Notes under the pieces: model-generated | The model's input: only the letters and a program-made list of their open reading frames with translations | The model's database searches: none | Told to the model about the DNA's origin: nothing | NCBI RefSeq assembly: GCF_000307225.1 | Contig: NZ_HE978617.1 | Location: 331,932-395,931, forward strand | From: Anaerococcus vaginalis | Lineage (GTDB): Bacteria > Bacillota > Clostridia > Tissierellales > Peptoniphilaceae | Direction of reading: 5' to 3' | DNA: 64,000 nt | Program-made: the position numbers and the translations under genes | In this document: piece by piece, positions 9,018 through 17,760 of the stretch | Position numbering within the stretch: position 1 is the first letter of the stretch | Layout of the letters: the number at the start of each line of letters is the position of its first letter

Positions 9018-10000
9018 TTCTTATTTAAAAGTCCTCCTTCTCCAAGTTCTATAAAATCTTCTTTTTTAAGGTCAATTTTCGCAAAAAATCTTGGCAAAAA
9101 TACATCAAAACTTGTGAATTTTGCGTGCATACTTGCTCCTGGAACTCCTACCAAGTAGGTTTTTCCTTTCATGCCAACTGTAAGCATATTTCCTGGTTGA
9201 AATGGCATACCTTGGATAATAAATTCATCTGATAAATCTTTTATGGTTGATGGAGTTATATCATCAGGATCTACACTCATTCCTCCAGAAAATACAACAA
9301 GGTCGGCGCCTTTTTCAAGATATTTTTTACAAACTTTTTTTATATATTCCTTATCATCTGGACATTTTTCAATTCCTATTAATTCGTGGTCAAAGTTTGC
9401 GAGTTTTCCCCTAATTACTGGCTCAAACATATCTTTTATTCTTCCTGTAAAAACTTCATTTCCAGTTATTATTACTCCAACTTTTAGTTTTTGAAATTTT
9501 TTAACTTCAAAGATTGGCTCATATTTTTTTGCGATTTTTTTAATATTTTGAACTTGATTTTCTTCAGTAAAAAGAGGAACAATCCTTCCTCCAAGCAAAT
9601 TATCTCCCTCATTTACAATTGAATAAGAAGGAATTGTTGCGAAGGTATAGTCGCCTTCCATATTTAGGTCAAATAGGCCTTTCCTATTTATAAGAAATAA
9701 ACCATAAGCTTTACTTTTGAATGTGATTTTTCCTTCTGAAGGGTTTGAATATGAAATATTTTCTCCAATCAAATCTCCTGCCACTTCTTTTATTGCATCT
9801 TCTTCATGAACAAAACCTTCATCAAGCTCGCCCACAAATAAATTTTCCTTTCCAATATCTTTTAATTTTTCTATATCTTCTTTTTGGATTTTGTGTCCTC
9901 TTTTGAAAGCAACTCCCTTAAATCCATCAGCTTTTATTCCTGTTAAATCATGAAAAAGAACATGACCAACAGCATCTTCTACTTTTATTTTTTTTAACAT
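9014..10000 (-). CDS. MoeA-like molybdopterin-binding protein
   Basis: 328-residue protein of the MoCF-biosynthesis (MoeA/MogA fold) family, probably acting on molybdopterin during molybdenum hydroxylase maturation. The MoCF core is visible as VGVIITGNEVFTG (about residues 184-196), the VVFSGGMSVDPDD loop (about 232-244) and the VGVPGAS segment. It is shorter than canonical MoeA (about 400) and lacks its C-terminal domain IV. I choose ATG 10000 rather than 10036 because GGGAG sits 8 bases upstream and the product then begins MLKKIKVEDAVG, the usual family start. Similar MoCF proteins accompany SDMH clusters. The ATGA overlap with the amidohydrolase places both in one transcript. Confidence 0.8.
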   Translation of the reverse strand: MLKKIKVEDAVGHVLFHDLTGIKADGFKGVAFKRGHKIQKEDIEKLKDIGKENLFVGELDEGFVHEEDAIKEVAGDLIGENISYSNPSEGKITFKSKAYGLFLINRKGLFDLNMEGDYTFATIPSYSIVNEGDNLLGGRIVPLFTEENQVQNIKKIAKKYEPIFEVKKFQKLKVGVIITGNEVFTGRIKDMFEPVIRGKLANFDHELIGIEKCPDDKEYIKKVCKKYLEKGADLVVFSGGMSVDPDDITPSTIKDLSDEFIIQGMPFQPGNMLTVGMKGKTYLVGVPGASMHAKFTSFDVFLPRFFAKIDLKKEDFIELGEGGLLNKK

Positions 10001-10023
10001 AAATTCTCCCGCTATAAAATTTT

Positions 10024-10102
10024 TCAAAAAAATCACAAACCATAATAATCTTAATAATCATATTATCTACATTTTGATTATTAAATGATTTTATAGTTTG
10101 TG
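10024..10102 (-). terminator. Terminator downstream of the XdhC-family gene
   Basis: On the minus strand CACAAAC (10102-10096) pairs with GTTTGTG (10040-10034) around a second inner stem (TAATAATCA/TGATTATTA) and is followed by seven T residues. It separates the maturation operon upstream from the MoeA-like gene. Confidence 0.75.
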
Positions 10103-10111
10103 AACGTTTTT

Positions 10112-10888
10112 TTAATTTTCTATCATTTTATTATTTTTAATTGAGATTATCAAGGATAAAATTGAAATTGCAATTTCTTCAACGCTTCCATCATCAATAT
10201 CATATCCAACTGGAGCGTGAACTTTTTTAAGCAAATCTTCACTTATTCCTTTTTCTTTTAAGTTATCAAAAACTCTCTTGACCTTTCTTTTTGACCCAAT
10301 CATTCCAAGGAATCTGTAATCTTTATCAACAACATTTTCCAAAACTTCTTCATCATAATCTGGTGTACAAATTAAAATATAGGTGTTTTTATTAAATTTA
10401 TAATTTGAACAAAAATCTTTTGGATTTGAAATTACAAATTCTTTTATTTTTTCCAAATCTTTTTTATCTTTAAAATCTTCCCTTTGGTCAACCACTGTTA
10501 CATCAAAATTTGTATTTACAGCAACTCTTGCAAGTTTTTGTCCGACATGACCTGCCCCAAAAATAATTAAACTGGGATTTGCCCTAAAAATTTTTATATA
10601 GCCCTTGTTTCTTCCACCACAAGACATTTTCACTTCTTGTTTTTCATTCAAAGTATAATCGAAAGATTTTTCTTCATCATCTTCCAAGGCTTTTTTAGCT
10701 TGTTTTATCAAATCAAATTCTATAGGTCCACCACCGATTGTGCCAATTGTTTCTCCATTTTCAAAAACTGCCATAGAAGAATTATCCTTGCCTGGAGCAG
10801 AACCTTTGGTTTCTGTAAGAATAACCAAGGCAACATTTTCTCCCTCATCAAGTTTTTCTACAATTTTTTTAAGAATTTGTATATCCAT
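10112..10888 (-). CDS. XdhC/CoxI-family molybdenum hydroxylase maturation factor
   Basis: 258-residue protein of the XdhC/CoxI family, which in studied systems binds molybdenum cofactor and helps sulfurate and insert it into xanthine-dehydrogenase-type enzymes. The N-terminal XdhC domain has GSAPGKDNSSM, GTIGGGPIE and a conserved SCGG (about residue 90). The C-terminal Rossmann domain starts IIFGAGHVGQKLA (about 109-121) and ends with the typical APVGYDIDDGSVEEIA. ATG 10888 is preferred over TTG 10894 because GGAG is then 8 bases away. It overlaps the 3' end of yqeB by 20 bases. In this selenium cluster it probably serves both hydroxylases. Confidence 0.9.
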   Translation of the reverse strand: MDIQILKKIVEKLDEGENVALVILTETKGSAPGKDNSSMAVFENGETIGTIGGGPIEFDLIKQAKKALEDDEEKSFDYTLNEKQEVKMSCGGRNKGYIKIFRANPSLIIFGAGHVGQKLARVAVNTNFDVTVVDQREDFKDKKDLEKIKEFVISNPKDFCSNYKFNKNTYILICTPDYDEEVLENVVDKDYRFLGMIGSKRKVKRVFDNLKEKGISEDLLKKVHAPVGYDIDDGSVEEIAISILSLIISIKNNKMIEN

Positions 10889-11690
10889 TTTCAATTCTCC
10901 TTTTTCCTATAAGAATAGCCTCAAGGCATCCTCCACCAATAAGCCTTGCCTTATCAGAAATAGTTTTTGCATTTTTTGGAATAACTCTTGGATCGACATC
11001 TCCAATTTTTAAACCCTTTGTAACAAAAGATTTATTTCCAATCATGCCCCTAACCATTCCATCAAGCTTTGATTTTATTTCTTTTCCATTTACTAAAGCT
11101 ACAACTTGATCTTTTTTTACAACAGATCCAATATCTTCTATAACTTGAATTTCTCCATCATCCACTGCTCTTAAAATTCTTTCAGTAGTAAAGCCTTTAA
11201 TGTTTCCTGGTATGCCCGTATTTTTTTCTGCAAATCCCTTAAAAATTAATCTGCCAAGGTCGTGGCCTCTGTTTGTTTCAATTACATAATCAACATCAAC
11301 TCCAGCCTCATATCCAGGTCCAAGAGCAATTGTAATATCTGCCATATTTTTATTTGTTCCAATATTTTTTTTGGCAAGAGTTCCATCAACTACAGCCATA
11401 GGTTTTATTTCTTTTAAAATTTCACCTTTTGGATCAACATAAACCGGAACTACATTTTCATCCCAAGCTCTTTTGATTTGGTCAAGATTTTCCACCTTTC
11501 TTGCAGTAAAATCTTCAATTTTAATCTCACCATCAAAAATTGCTTGGGCAGATGAAACATATCGTCTTATACAAAGAGGTTTTTCCATCTCCAAAACCAA
11601 AACCTTAAAACCCGTCCTAAATAATTTTTGAATAGAACCAGTCGCAACATCGCCACCACCCCTAAAAACTACTATATTATTTAGAGGCAT
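10869..11690 (-). CDS. yqeB: Selenium-dependent molybdenum hydroxylase accessory protein YqeB
   Basis: 273-residue protein of the EF2563/YqeB family, restricted to genomes with selenium-dependent molybdenum hydroxylases. The start VVFRGGGDVATGSIQKL and the VVDGTLAKKN and VIETNRGHDLGR segments are characteristic. Its biochemical role is not established; it is inferred to act in labile selenium or molybdopterin cofactor maturation. The start codon lies inside the end of mocA (14-base overlap) with GGAGG upstream, and its end overlaps the XdhC-family gene. The string yqeC-mocA-yqeB-XdhC is therefore translationally coupled. Confidence 0.92.
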   Translation of the reverse strand: MPLNNIVVFRGGGDVATGSIQKLFRTGFKVLVLEMEKPLCIRRYVSSAQAIFDGEIKIEDFTARKVENLDQIKRAWDENVVPVYVDPKGEILKEIKPMAVVDGTLAKKNIGTNKNMADITIALGPGYEAGVDVDYVIETNRGHDLGRLIFKGFAEKNTGIPGNIKGFTTERILRAVDDGEIQVIEDIGSVVKKDQVVALVNGKEIKSKLDGMVRGMIGNKSFVTKGLKIGDVDPRVIPKNAKTISDKARLIGGGCLEAILIGKRRIENGYTNS

Positions 11691-12249
11691 CTTCTAATTC
11701 CTCCAAGTTTTTGTAGGTGTCAATATCCCATAATTCTTTGACATCATCAATTTTAACTTCATTTTTATTATCATCCTTAACCAAAATCATTCCACCTTGG
11801 TCAAAATCTAAAGACAAAAGCCCTTCCCTATATTCTGGTGAAAAAATTACAGGAGCTCCCCTTCTTTTTTCAGTTCTTGGATAAGTAATAAGTTCATTTT
11901 CCTTGTATTTTTCAATTAATTTATTTACAGTTTCAACTTTTAATAAAGGTTGGTCAGCTACAAAAAACATCATAGCAGAATCCTTATCACAATTTAAAAC
12001 CCCAAGTTTTATTGAAGCAGATTTTCCGACTTCATTGTTGTCATTGAAAATCGCCTTAAATCCTCTTTTTTTAGCATCATCAAGAATCTCATCATAAGAT
12101 GAAACAAGGATAACATCATCAAAACCAATTTCTTCTACCAAATCAAAAATCCATTCATAAAGCTTATCACCCTTAAAATCAAGTAAAAGTTTATTTTCTC
12201 CCATTCTCCTAGAAAGGCCAGATGCCATAATAATTGCACTAATTTTCAT
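11677..12249 (-). CDS. mocA: Molybdenum cofactor cytidylyltransferase MocA/YgfJ
   Basis: 190-residue nucleotidyltransferase that transfers CMP from CTP to Mo-molybdopterin, forming the cytosine dinucleotide cofactor of xanthine-dehydrogenase-type enzymes. The GT-A nucleotide-binding signature ASGLSRRMGENKLLLDF is at the N-terminus, FFVADQPLL (metal-binding region) is near residue 100 and the RRGAPVIF segment near 129. Length matches the family. It overlaps yqeC by 11 bases upstream and yqeB by 14 downstream. It belongs to the SDMH-associated YgfJ branch because of that context. Confidence 0.92.
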   Translation of the reverse strand: MKISAIIMASGLSRRMGENKLLLDFKGDKLYEWIFDLVEEIGFDDVILVSSYDEILDDAKKRGFKAIFNDNNEVGKSASIKLGVLNCDKDSAMMFFVADQPLLKVETVNKLIEKYKENELITYPRTEKRRGAPVIFSPEYREGLLSLDFDQGGMILVKDDNKNEVKIDDVKELWDIDTYKNLEELEDASK

Positions 12250-12975
12250 AATATTTCTCCTTTAAAATTGAACCATAAAAATATTTCAAATTTATTTTCT
12301 CTCTTAAATAATTTATTACCCCTTTTGCCTGATTTTTCTCAAAAATACTATCAGCTTGATTAAAGAAAATAAATTTTTCCCCACCAAAATTTCCAAAAAT
12401 TCCAGCTTTTATAAGTTTTTCAAAAACTTCTTCATCAACAAAATCATTTTTTACATTTTCCCTAAATTCATCAAAATTATAAATAAAATCAGAAGAAATT
12501 TCTTTACCATAAACTTTAATAGAAAAAATTCCAATAACTTTTTTTGTAAAATCATAAATAACAGGCTCATATTCTTTCCAAAATTTTAGGGGAAGATTTC
12601 TACATCCATCTGCTTCTATTATAATATAATCAAAATCTTTTTTGATATTTTTTAAATTATTTTCTCCAATAGACTTTAATTTATTAACTCCATCAAGCTT
12701 TTGACCAATCGCCACAATTTTATTTTTAAAATCTTTCTTTTCATAAGCGTCAAAAGATAAAAAAAGCTCATCTACTTGGTCTTTTTCTGGAACTTTTATT
12801 TTTGTAGAGGTAGTTATTAAAACCGAACCCTTTTTCTTTAAAATATTTGCAAGATAAAACATAAGGCTGGTCTTTCCACCAGAGCCTGTAATAGAAATTA
12901 CATCGTTTTTTTAATTTTTAAAATCTCATCTAAATTTTTTCCATAATAATAAAAATTAAGGACTGTGAAAGACAT
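12239..12975 (-). CDS. yqeC: SDMH accessory protein YqeC, frameshifted near N-terminus
   Basis: YqeC family protein, a P-loop NTPase-like factor found with selenium-dependent molybdenum hydroxylases; biochemical role unknown. The long open frame starts at ATG 12862 (MFYLANIL), which would leave out the P-loop. In the same frame just upstream lies VISITGSGGKTS (12901-12866), a clear Walker A, but this frame is closed by TAA at 12913-12911 without a start. A second frame from ATG 12975 reads toward it and ends NLDEILKIKK. The T7 tract at 12906-12912 (A7 on the coding strand) is where the two join if one A is restored. The complete product would be about 245 residues. Without the repair, a translated protein would lack its nucleotide-binding loop. 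Confidence 0.85.
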
Positions 12976-12983
12976 TTTTAAAA

Positions 12984-13090
12984 AAGTAGAAAATCGAAAT
13001 GCTAAGAATATCATGCGGAAAAAATTGTTTTAAATTTAGAAATCATCAATTTTTTTAGTCCGATATTCGTGCATGTCGATTTATCTACTT
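12984..13090. repeat. Long imperfect inverted repeat between xdh and yqeC
   Basis: The arm beginning AAGTAGAAAATCGAAATGC (from 12984) is matched in inverse orientation by an arm ending at 13090 (AAGTAGATAAATCGACATGC when read on the minus strand). About 40 bases per arm pair imperfectly around a short A/T-rich centre. A related single arm (GTAGAAAAATCGAAATTCG on the minus strand) occurs at 28790-28808 upstream of ygfK. It could be a small dispersed repeat or a transcript-end or processing structure; it lies in the 150-base gap after the xanthine dehydrogenase gene. Confidence 0.55.
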
Positions 13091-13124
13091 AATTAAAGTG
13101 TGAAATTCACAATCCTTTATTCTC

Positions 13125-15761
13125 CTATTTTTTTATAATTTTCTTTTTCTTTTTTGCATAAGCTGTATCTCTTAATGGAAGTTCTAATCTTAAATCGTGG
13201 TCTTTTGCATAATATGCTCCTTGGACTGCTGGTGCTGTTGGAATTGTTGCTATTTCTCCAACTCCTTTTGCTCCATAGGCAAGGTCTAATAATTCATCTT
13301 TTTCAATTAAAATCGTATGAATATTTGGAGCATCTGGTGCTTTCCACAAGCCCATTGTTCCATATTTTGCTTTCAAAACAGAATTTTCAACTTTCAAATC
13401 TTCTGTCAAAGCATAACCAAGACTCATTATAACTCCACCTTCGATTTGTCCTTCAATTGTTGTAGGATTTACAACTTTTCCAGAATCGTGAGCTGCATAA
13501 ACATCTGTAACTTTTCCATCATCATCTAAAATTGCAACATGGGCTGCAAAGCCGTAGGCAATATGAGATTTTGGATTTGGTTTATCTGATCCAAGTGGGT
13601 CTGTTGGGTCATCATATTCATAAAAATATTCTTTTTTATCAAGCTCTTCAAGGCTATGATTTTCTAAATCTTTGGCAAGTTGTTCTGCACATTTTTTTGC
13701 AGCCTCACCTGTTATTAGAGTATGTCTTGAACCTGATGTTGTTCCAGAATCTGGACTTGTTAAAGTATTTGGTGGCATAACTTTTATTTTATGATATGGA
13801 AGTCCTGTAGCCTTTCCAACCATTTGTAAAATAATTGTGCCAACACCTTGACCTATACAAGTTGCTCCAGAGAATACTTTTACCATATCCCCATCAACAA
13901 CAATTTTTACCCTACCAATATCTTTTAGACCAACACCAACTCCAGCGTTTTTCATTGCAACTGCAATTCCTGCATGATCTTTATTTTTTTCATAAATATC
14001 TTTTACAGCCTCAAGACATTCAACAAGGGCAGTTGATCTATCGGCAATTTGTCCGTTTGGAAGAACCTCACCAGGTTTTATTGCATTTCTATACCTAATT
14101 TCCCATGGAGAAATTCCAACTTTTTCTGCCAAAATATTTATATTTGATTCCATTGCAAAATTTGATTGGCAAACACCAAAACCTCTGAAGGCTCCTGCTG
14201 GTGGATTATTTGTATAATATCCATATCCTTTTATGTCTGTATTTTGATAATTATAAGGACCTACTGAGTGGGTACAAGCTCTTTCCAAAACTGGGCCACA
14301 AAGTGAAGCATAGGCTCCTGTATCAAAATAAATTTCACATTCCATTCCTTGGAAAATTCCATTTTCATCACAACCGATTGTAAAGGTTCCCTCCATTGGA
14401 TGGCGTTTTGGGTGCCATCTTAATGATTCATCTCTTGTAAATTTATGTTTTATTGGTCTTTTATAAAGATAAGCTGCAAGGGCTGCTGGTGGTTGAACAC
14501 TCATGTCTTCTTTTCCACCAAATCCTCCACCGACAAATGGATTTTCTACTACGATTCTTTCTGGAGTATCTTCCCAATCAAACATTATTGATAATTCTCT
14601 TCTTGTATCATAAACTGATTGGTCGGAAGAATAAACTCTTACCCCATCCTTATATGGTTCTGCCACACAACATTCTGGTTCAAGAAATGCGTGTTCTCCA
14701 AGAGGAGTTTTGTAGGTAAAGCTTGCAATATATTTTGAATTTTCCAAAGCTTTTTTTGCATCTCCACGAGTAACATGTCTTTGTTGGCAAAGATTGTCAA
14801 CTCCTTCGTGAACTTGTGGTGCATCTTCTGCCATAGCTTCTTTGATTGAGCTAACCGGTTTTAATTCTTCAAGCTCAACTTTTACAAGTTTTTTTGCTTT
14901 TTCCAAAGTTTTTTCATCTTCTGCAACTACAAAACAAAAAGCATCTGCAAGGGATGCTGTGGTTTGTCCAACATCAATAAATACTGGCCAATCTCTTTGG
15001 ATGTGTCCAACTTTTTGTACTGGCAAATCTTTTGCTGTAAGAACTCCTACAACTCCTTCAAGTTTTTCTGCCTCGCTTGTATCAAGACTTAAAAGTCTTG
15101 CTCTTGGAAATTTACTTCTTACACAAGAACCATAAGCCATATTTGGAAGTTCTATATCATCTGCATATTTTCCTCTTCCAAGAATTTTTTCTTTTGCATC
15201 AATTCTATCAGCTCTTGCTCCTACAAAAGATTCACTTTCTTCATCTTTTATTTCTTCTTCGCCTCTTAGAATTTTCCCTGCTAAAATTATGCCATCAACA
15301 ATTTTTTTGTAGCCTGTGCACCTACAAATATTTCCTTTGATAGCTTCTCTTATTTCTTTTTCTGTTGGGTCTGTATTTGTTCTTATCAAACTTGCTCCAC
15401 TCATAACCATTCCTGGAATACAAAATCCACATTGAACAGCTCCAGCCTTGGTAAAAGCATATGTAAAGGCATCTTTTTCTTTTTGAGATAGACCTTCGTT
15501 GGTGATAACTTCTTCTCCATTTAGTTTTGAAAGTCTAACTATACAAGCTTTTTTGTGAATATTTCCAACTATAACTGTACAAGTTCCACAAGCTCCCTGA
15601 CTACAACCATCCTTAACAGAAAATAATTTCAAGTCATCTCTTAAAAATCTTAATAAAGATTTATCCTCGTATGTTTCATAATTTTTCCCGTTTACTTTAA
15701 TAATAAACGGGTCTTTATCCTCTATTTTTTGTCCTATTAAAATCGTTTCATTATTTGTCAT
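13125..15761 (-). CDS. Selenium-dependent xanthine dehydrogenase, single-chain
   Basis: 878-residue molybdenum hydroxylase combining a 2Fe-2S module and a molybdenum domain in one chain, as in the SDMH xanthine dehydrogenase family (TIGR03311; compare E. coli XdhD). Iron-sulfur ligands are visible in CSQGACGTC (about residue 54), AVQCGFC (about 112) and NICRCTGY (about 150). The molybdenum part has NPFVGGGFGGKED (about 410), PAGAFRGFGV, and GAKGVGEIATIP with the catalytic glutamate (about 833). It lacks an FAD domain, so electrons must leave through a partner such as YgfK. It is expected to hydroxylate xanthine or a related purine with a labile selenium ligand. The molybdenum domain uses the cofactor made by moaA-moaC-mog and mocA. 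hyuA lies 10 bases upstream, so the two are co-transcribed. Confidence 0.92.
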   Translation of the reverse strand: MTNNETILIGQKIEDKDPFIIKVNGKNYETYEDKSLLRFLRDDLKLFSVKDGCSQGACGTCTVIVGNIHKKACIVRLSKLNGEEVITNEGLSQKEKDAFTYAFTKAGAVQCGFCIPGMVMSGASLIRTNTDPTEKEIREAIKGNICRCTGYKKIVDGIILAGKILRGEEEIKDEESESFVGARADRIDAKEKILGRGKYADDIELPNMAYGSCVRSKFPRARLLSLDTSEAEKLEGVVGVLTAKDLPVQKVGHIQRDWPVFIDVGQTTASLADAFCFVVAEDEKTLEKAKKLVKVELEELKPVSSIKEAMAEDAPQVHEGVDNLCQQRHVTRGDAKKALENSKYIASFTYKTPLGEHAFLEPECCVAEPYKDGVRVYSSDQSVYDTRRELSIMFDWEDTPERIVVENPFVGGGFGGKEDMSVQPPAALAAYLYKRPIKHKFTRDESLRWHPKRHPMEGTFTIGCDENGIFQGMECEIYFDTGAYASLCGPVLERACTHSVGPYNYQNTDIKGYGYYTNNPPAGAFRGFGVCQSNFAMESNINILAEKVGISPWEIRYRNAIKPGEVLPNGQIADRSTALVECLEAVKDIYEKNKDHAGIAVAMKNAGVGVGLKDIGRVKIVVDGDMVKVFSGATCIGQGVGTIILQMVGKATGLPYHKIKVMPPNTLTSPDSGTTSGSRHTLITGEAAKKCAEQLAKDLENHSLEELDKKEYFYEYDDPTDPLGSDKPNPKSHIAYGFAAHVAILDDDGKVTDVYAAHDSGKVVNPTTIEGQIEGGVIMSLGYALTEDLKVENSVLKAKYGTMGLWKAPDAPNIHTILIEKDELLDLAYGAKGVGEIATIPTAPAVQGAYYAKDHDLRLELPLRDTAYAKKKKKIIKK

Positions 15762-15771
15762 TTATATTTCC

Positions 15772-17145
15772 TTACCTTAATTTTCTTTTTATAAATCTAC
15801 CCATACCTTCCTCGGCATAGTATCCATTTTGATCCAAAATAATCTTTCCCCTCAATATAACAGTATCAACTTTTACATCAGTTTTGAAACCTTCATAGCT
15901 TGTATAATCACATCTTGAATGTCTATTTTTTTCTGTTATAGTGTAGGATTTTTTAGAAAATATTGCTAAGTCTGCGTCTGTATTTTCTTCTAAACTTCCC
16001 TTGTTTGGATAAAATCCAAAAATTTTCGCTGGATTTTTGCACAAAAGTTCTGTTAATTTGTTTAGTGGAATATTTCTTTTTAATCCTTCTGTCAAAACCA
16101 CTTCCATTCTTTCTTCAACTCCAGGGATTCCTCCTGGTGCTTTTGTAAAATCGTTAGAGTAAGGTTTTTTCTCGCTTTCATAAATAAATGGGCAATGGTC
16201 AGTTGCTATAACATTAACATCTCCATTTTTTATTCCATCCCACAAAGCTTCTATATCTCTTTTTTTCCTAAGTGGAGGAGCACAGATATATTTCACAGCT
16301 TCTTCATTTGGATTATCCATATATTTACTCTCATCATAAGTTAAATATTGAGTACAAGTTTCACAATAAATATTTTTAAGTCCCCTAGCTCTTGCAGCTT
16401 TTATTTCATCAAGCCCTTCTTTGGTTGATGTGTGAACTATATAAAGTTTTGGATCTCCTGCTACTTTTGAAAGATAGGCTAGTCTATTTATAGTTTCTGC
16501 CTCACTTTCGTTTGGTCTTGTTAAGGCGTGGTACTTAGGAGAAAGATTTCCAGCCTCTATCGCCTCTTTTCTTAACTCTTTTATAAGCCCATCATTTTCA
16601 CAATGAACGCAAATTATTGTTCCAACTTCTTTTGCTTTTTTTAGAACTCTTAAAATTTCATCATCTTCGAGTTTTCCTGCATAAGTTGAATAGATTTTAA
16701 TGGATGGGACTCCCTCATCCATTAAATCTTGTATTTCATCTATTAATTCATCATTAACCTCATACATTGCTCCGTGGAATGAATAATCTATTACTGCTTT
16801 TCCATCTGCTATGTCATGATAGTGGTCAATTAATTTTTGAAGGCTTGCTCCTTTTTCCAAGGCGCCAATATGATCACAAATTGTTGTAGTTGCTCCATGG
16901 CTTGCTGCTATTGTTCCTGTATAAAAATCATCGCAAGCAACAAATTTTCCCAAATCCAAGGACATGTGTGTGTGAACGTCTACTCCGCCTGCTGTAATTA
17001 TTTTATCCTTGGCATCTATAATTTTATCTGCACTTAGATCTAAATTTTTTCCTATTTTTTTGATTTTTTCATCTTCTATATAAATATCAAAATTTTCTAC
17101 TTTTTTATCAAGAACTAAAGTTCCATTTTTGATCAATATTGACAT
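15772..17145 (-). CDS. hyuA: D-hydantoinase / dihydropyrimidinase family amidohydrolase
   Basis: 457-residue cyclic-amidohydrolase with a binuclear zinc centre that opens hydantoin or dihydropyrimidine rings. Ligands can be read as VDVHTH (His58/His60), the carboxylated lysine in SIKIYSTY (about 150), VHCEND (about 183), YIVHTS (about 239) and ATDHCPF (about 315). The length fits the family. E. coli hyuA sits in the corresponding ygeW-ygeX-ygeY-hyuA gene set, and here it lies between the two xanthine dehydrogenases (15 bases after the iron-sulfur subunit gene, 10 before the one-chain enzyme). The in vivo substrate is probably a ring-opened purine product such as a ureido or hydantoin intermediate; that is inference. 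Confidence 0.9.
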   Translation of the reverse strand: MSILIKNGTLVLDKKVENFDIYIEDEKIKKIGKNLDLSADKIIDAKDKIITAGGVDVHTHMSLDLGKFVACDDFYTGTIAASHGATTTICDHIGALEKGASLQKLIDHYHDIADGKAVIDYSFHGAMYEVNDELIDEIQDLMDEGVPSIKIYSTYAGKLEDDEILRVLKKAKEVGTIICVHCENDGLIKELRKEAIEAGNLSPKYHALTRPNESEAETINRLAYLSKVAGDPKLYIVHTSTKEGLDEIKAARARGLKNIYCETCTQYLTYDESKYMDNPNEEAVKYICAPPLRKKRDIEALWDGIKNGDVNVIATDHCPFIYESEKKPYSNDFTKAPGGIPGVEERMEVVLTEGLKRNIPLNKLTELLCKNPAKIFGFYPNKGSLEENTDADLAIFSKKSYTITEKNRHSRCDYTSYEGFKTDVKVDTVILRGKIILDQNGYYAEEGMGRFIKRKLR

Positions 17146-17160
17146 GCCCTCACCTGCTTT

Positions 17161-17760
17161 TTACATATAATCTTTCTTATCTTCTTCTTTAATTTGATTT
17201 ACTACGTGTTCTTTTATTTCTTCAAAACCATTTTCTATATTATTTGCTTTTTGTACTGCAAGCAAAATATTTTCATAGCCTGTACATCTACACATATGAT
17301 TTGCAAGTTCTTTTCTTAGTTCATCAATTGTGTAATATTTTCCTCTTGATATTATTTCTGTTGCTGAAACTATAAAACCTGGTGTACAAAATCCACATTG
17401 AACTGCCGCTTCATCTACAAAGGCTTGTTGGATAATTGAAAGCGAACCATCAGATGCAGTTAGTCCTTCAGTTGTCCATATATCTTTTCCTTCTGCCCAT
17501 ATTGCAAGATATATACAAGAGTTGAAACTTTCGCCATCAATTAATACTGCACAAGCTCCACACTCTCCAACTTCACAACCTTTTTTTACACTTGTAAGGG
17601 CAAATTCATTTCTCAAAAAATCTGTGAGTGATGCTCTAACATCTACCATTTTTGTAACCCTAACTCCATTTATCCTACATTTTACAATTTTATATTGAGG
17701 TTCATAATGTAGTTTTTCTTCTGGTTTTGGGCCGTATGGTCCATATTCTCTGCTATGCAT
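17161..17760 (-). CDS. xdhC: Xanthine dehydrogenase iron-sulfur subunit
   Basis: 199-residue 2Fe-2S subunit of a three-part molybdenum hydroxylase. The two cluster motifs are GCEVGECGAC...C (about residues 60-80) and QCGFC...HMCRCTGYE (about 121-157). It has an N-terminal extension (MHSREYGPYGPKPEE) and a charged C-terminal tail beyond the 159-residue E. coli XdhC. Its start overlaps the stop of xdhB by 8 bases (ATGCATAG), so it is coupled to that gene. It relays electrons from the molybdenum subunit to the FAD subunit. Confidence 0.93.
   Translation of the reverse strand: MHSREYGPYGPKPEEKLHYEPQYKIVKCRINGVRVTKMVDVRASLTDFLRNEFALTSVKKGCEVGECGACAVLIDGESFNSCIYLAIWAEGKDIWTTEGLTASDGSLSIIQQAFVDEAAVQCGFCTPGFIVSATEIISRGKYYTIDELRKELANHMCRCTGYENILLAVQKANNIENGFEEIKEHVVNQIKEEDKKDYM

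Noticed and set aside
13154-15340. Several plus-strand open frames rich in Leu, His and Gln opposite the one-chain xanthine dehydrogenase
   Set aside because: Low-complexity antisense translations of a codon-biased A/T-rich gene; no ribosome sites and no homology-like motifs.
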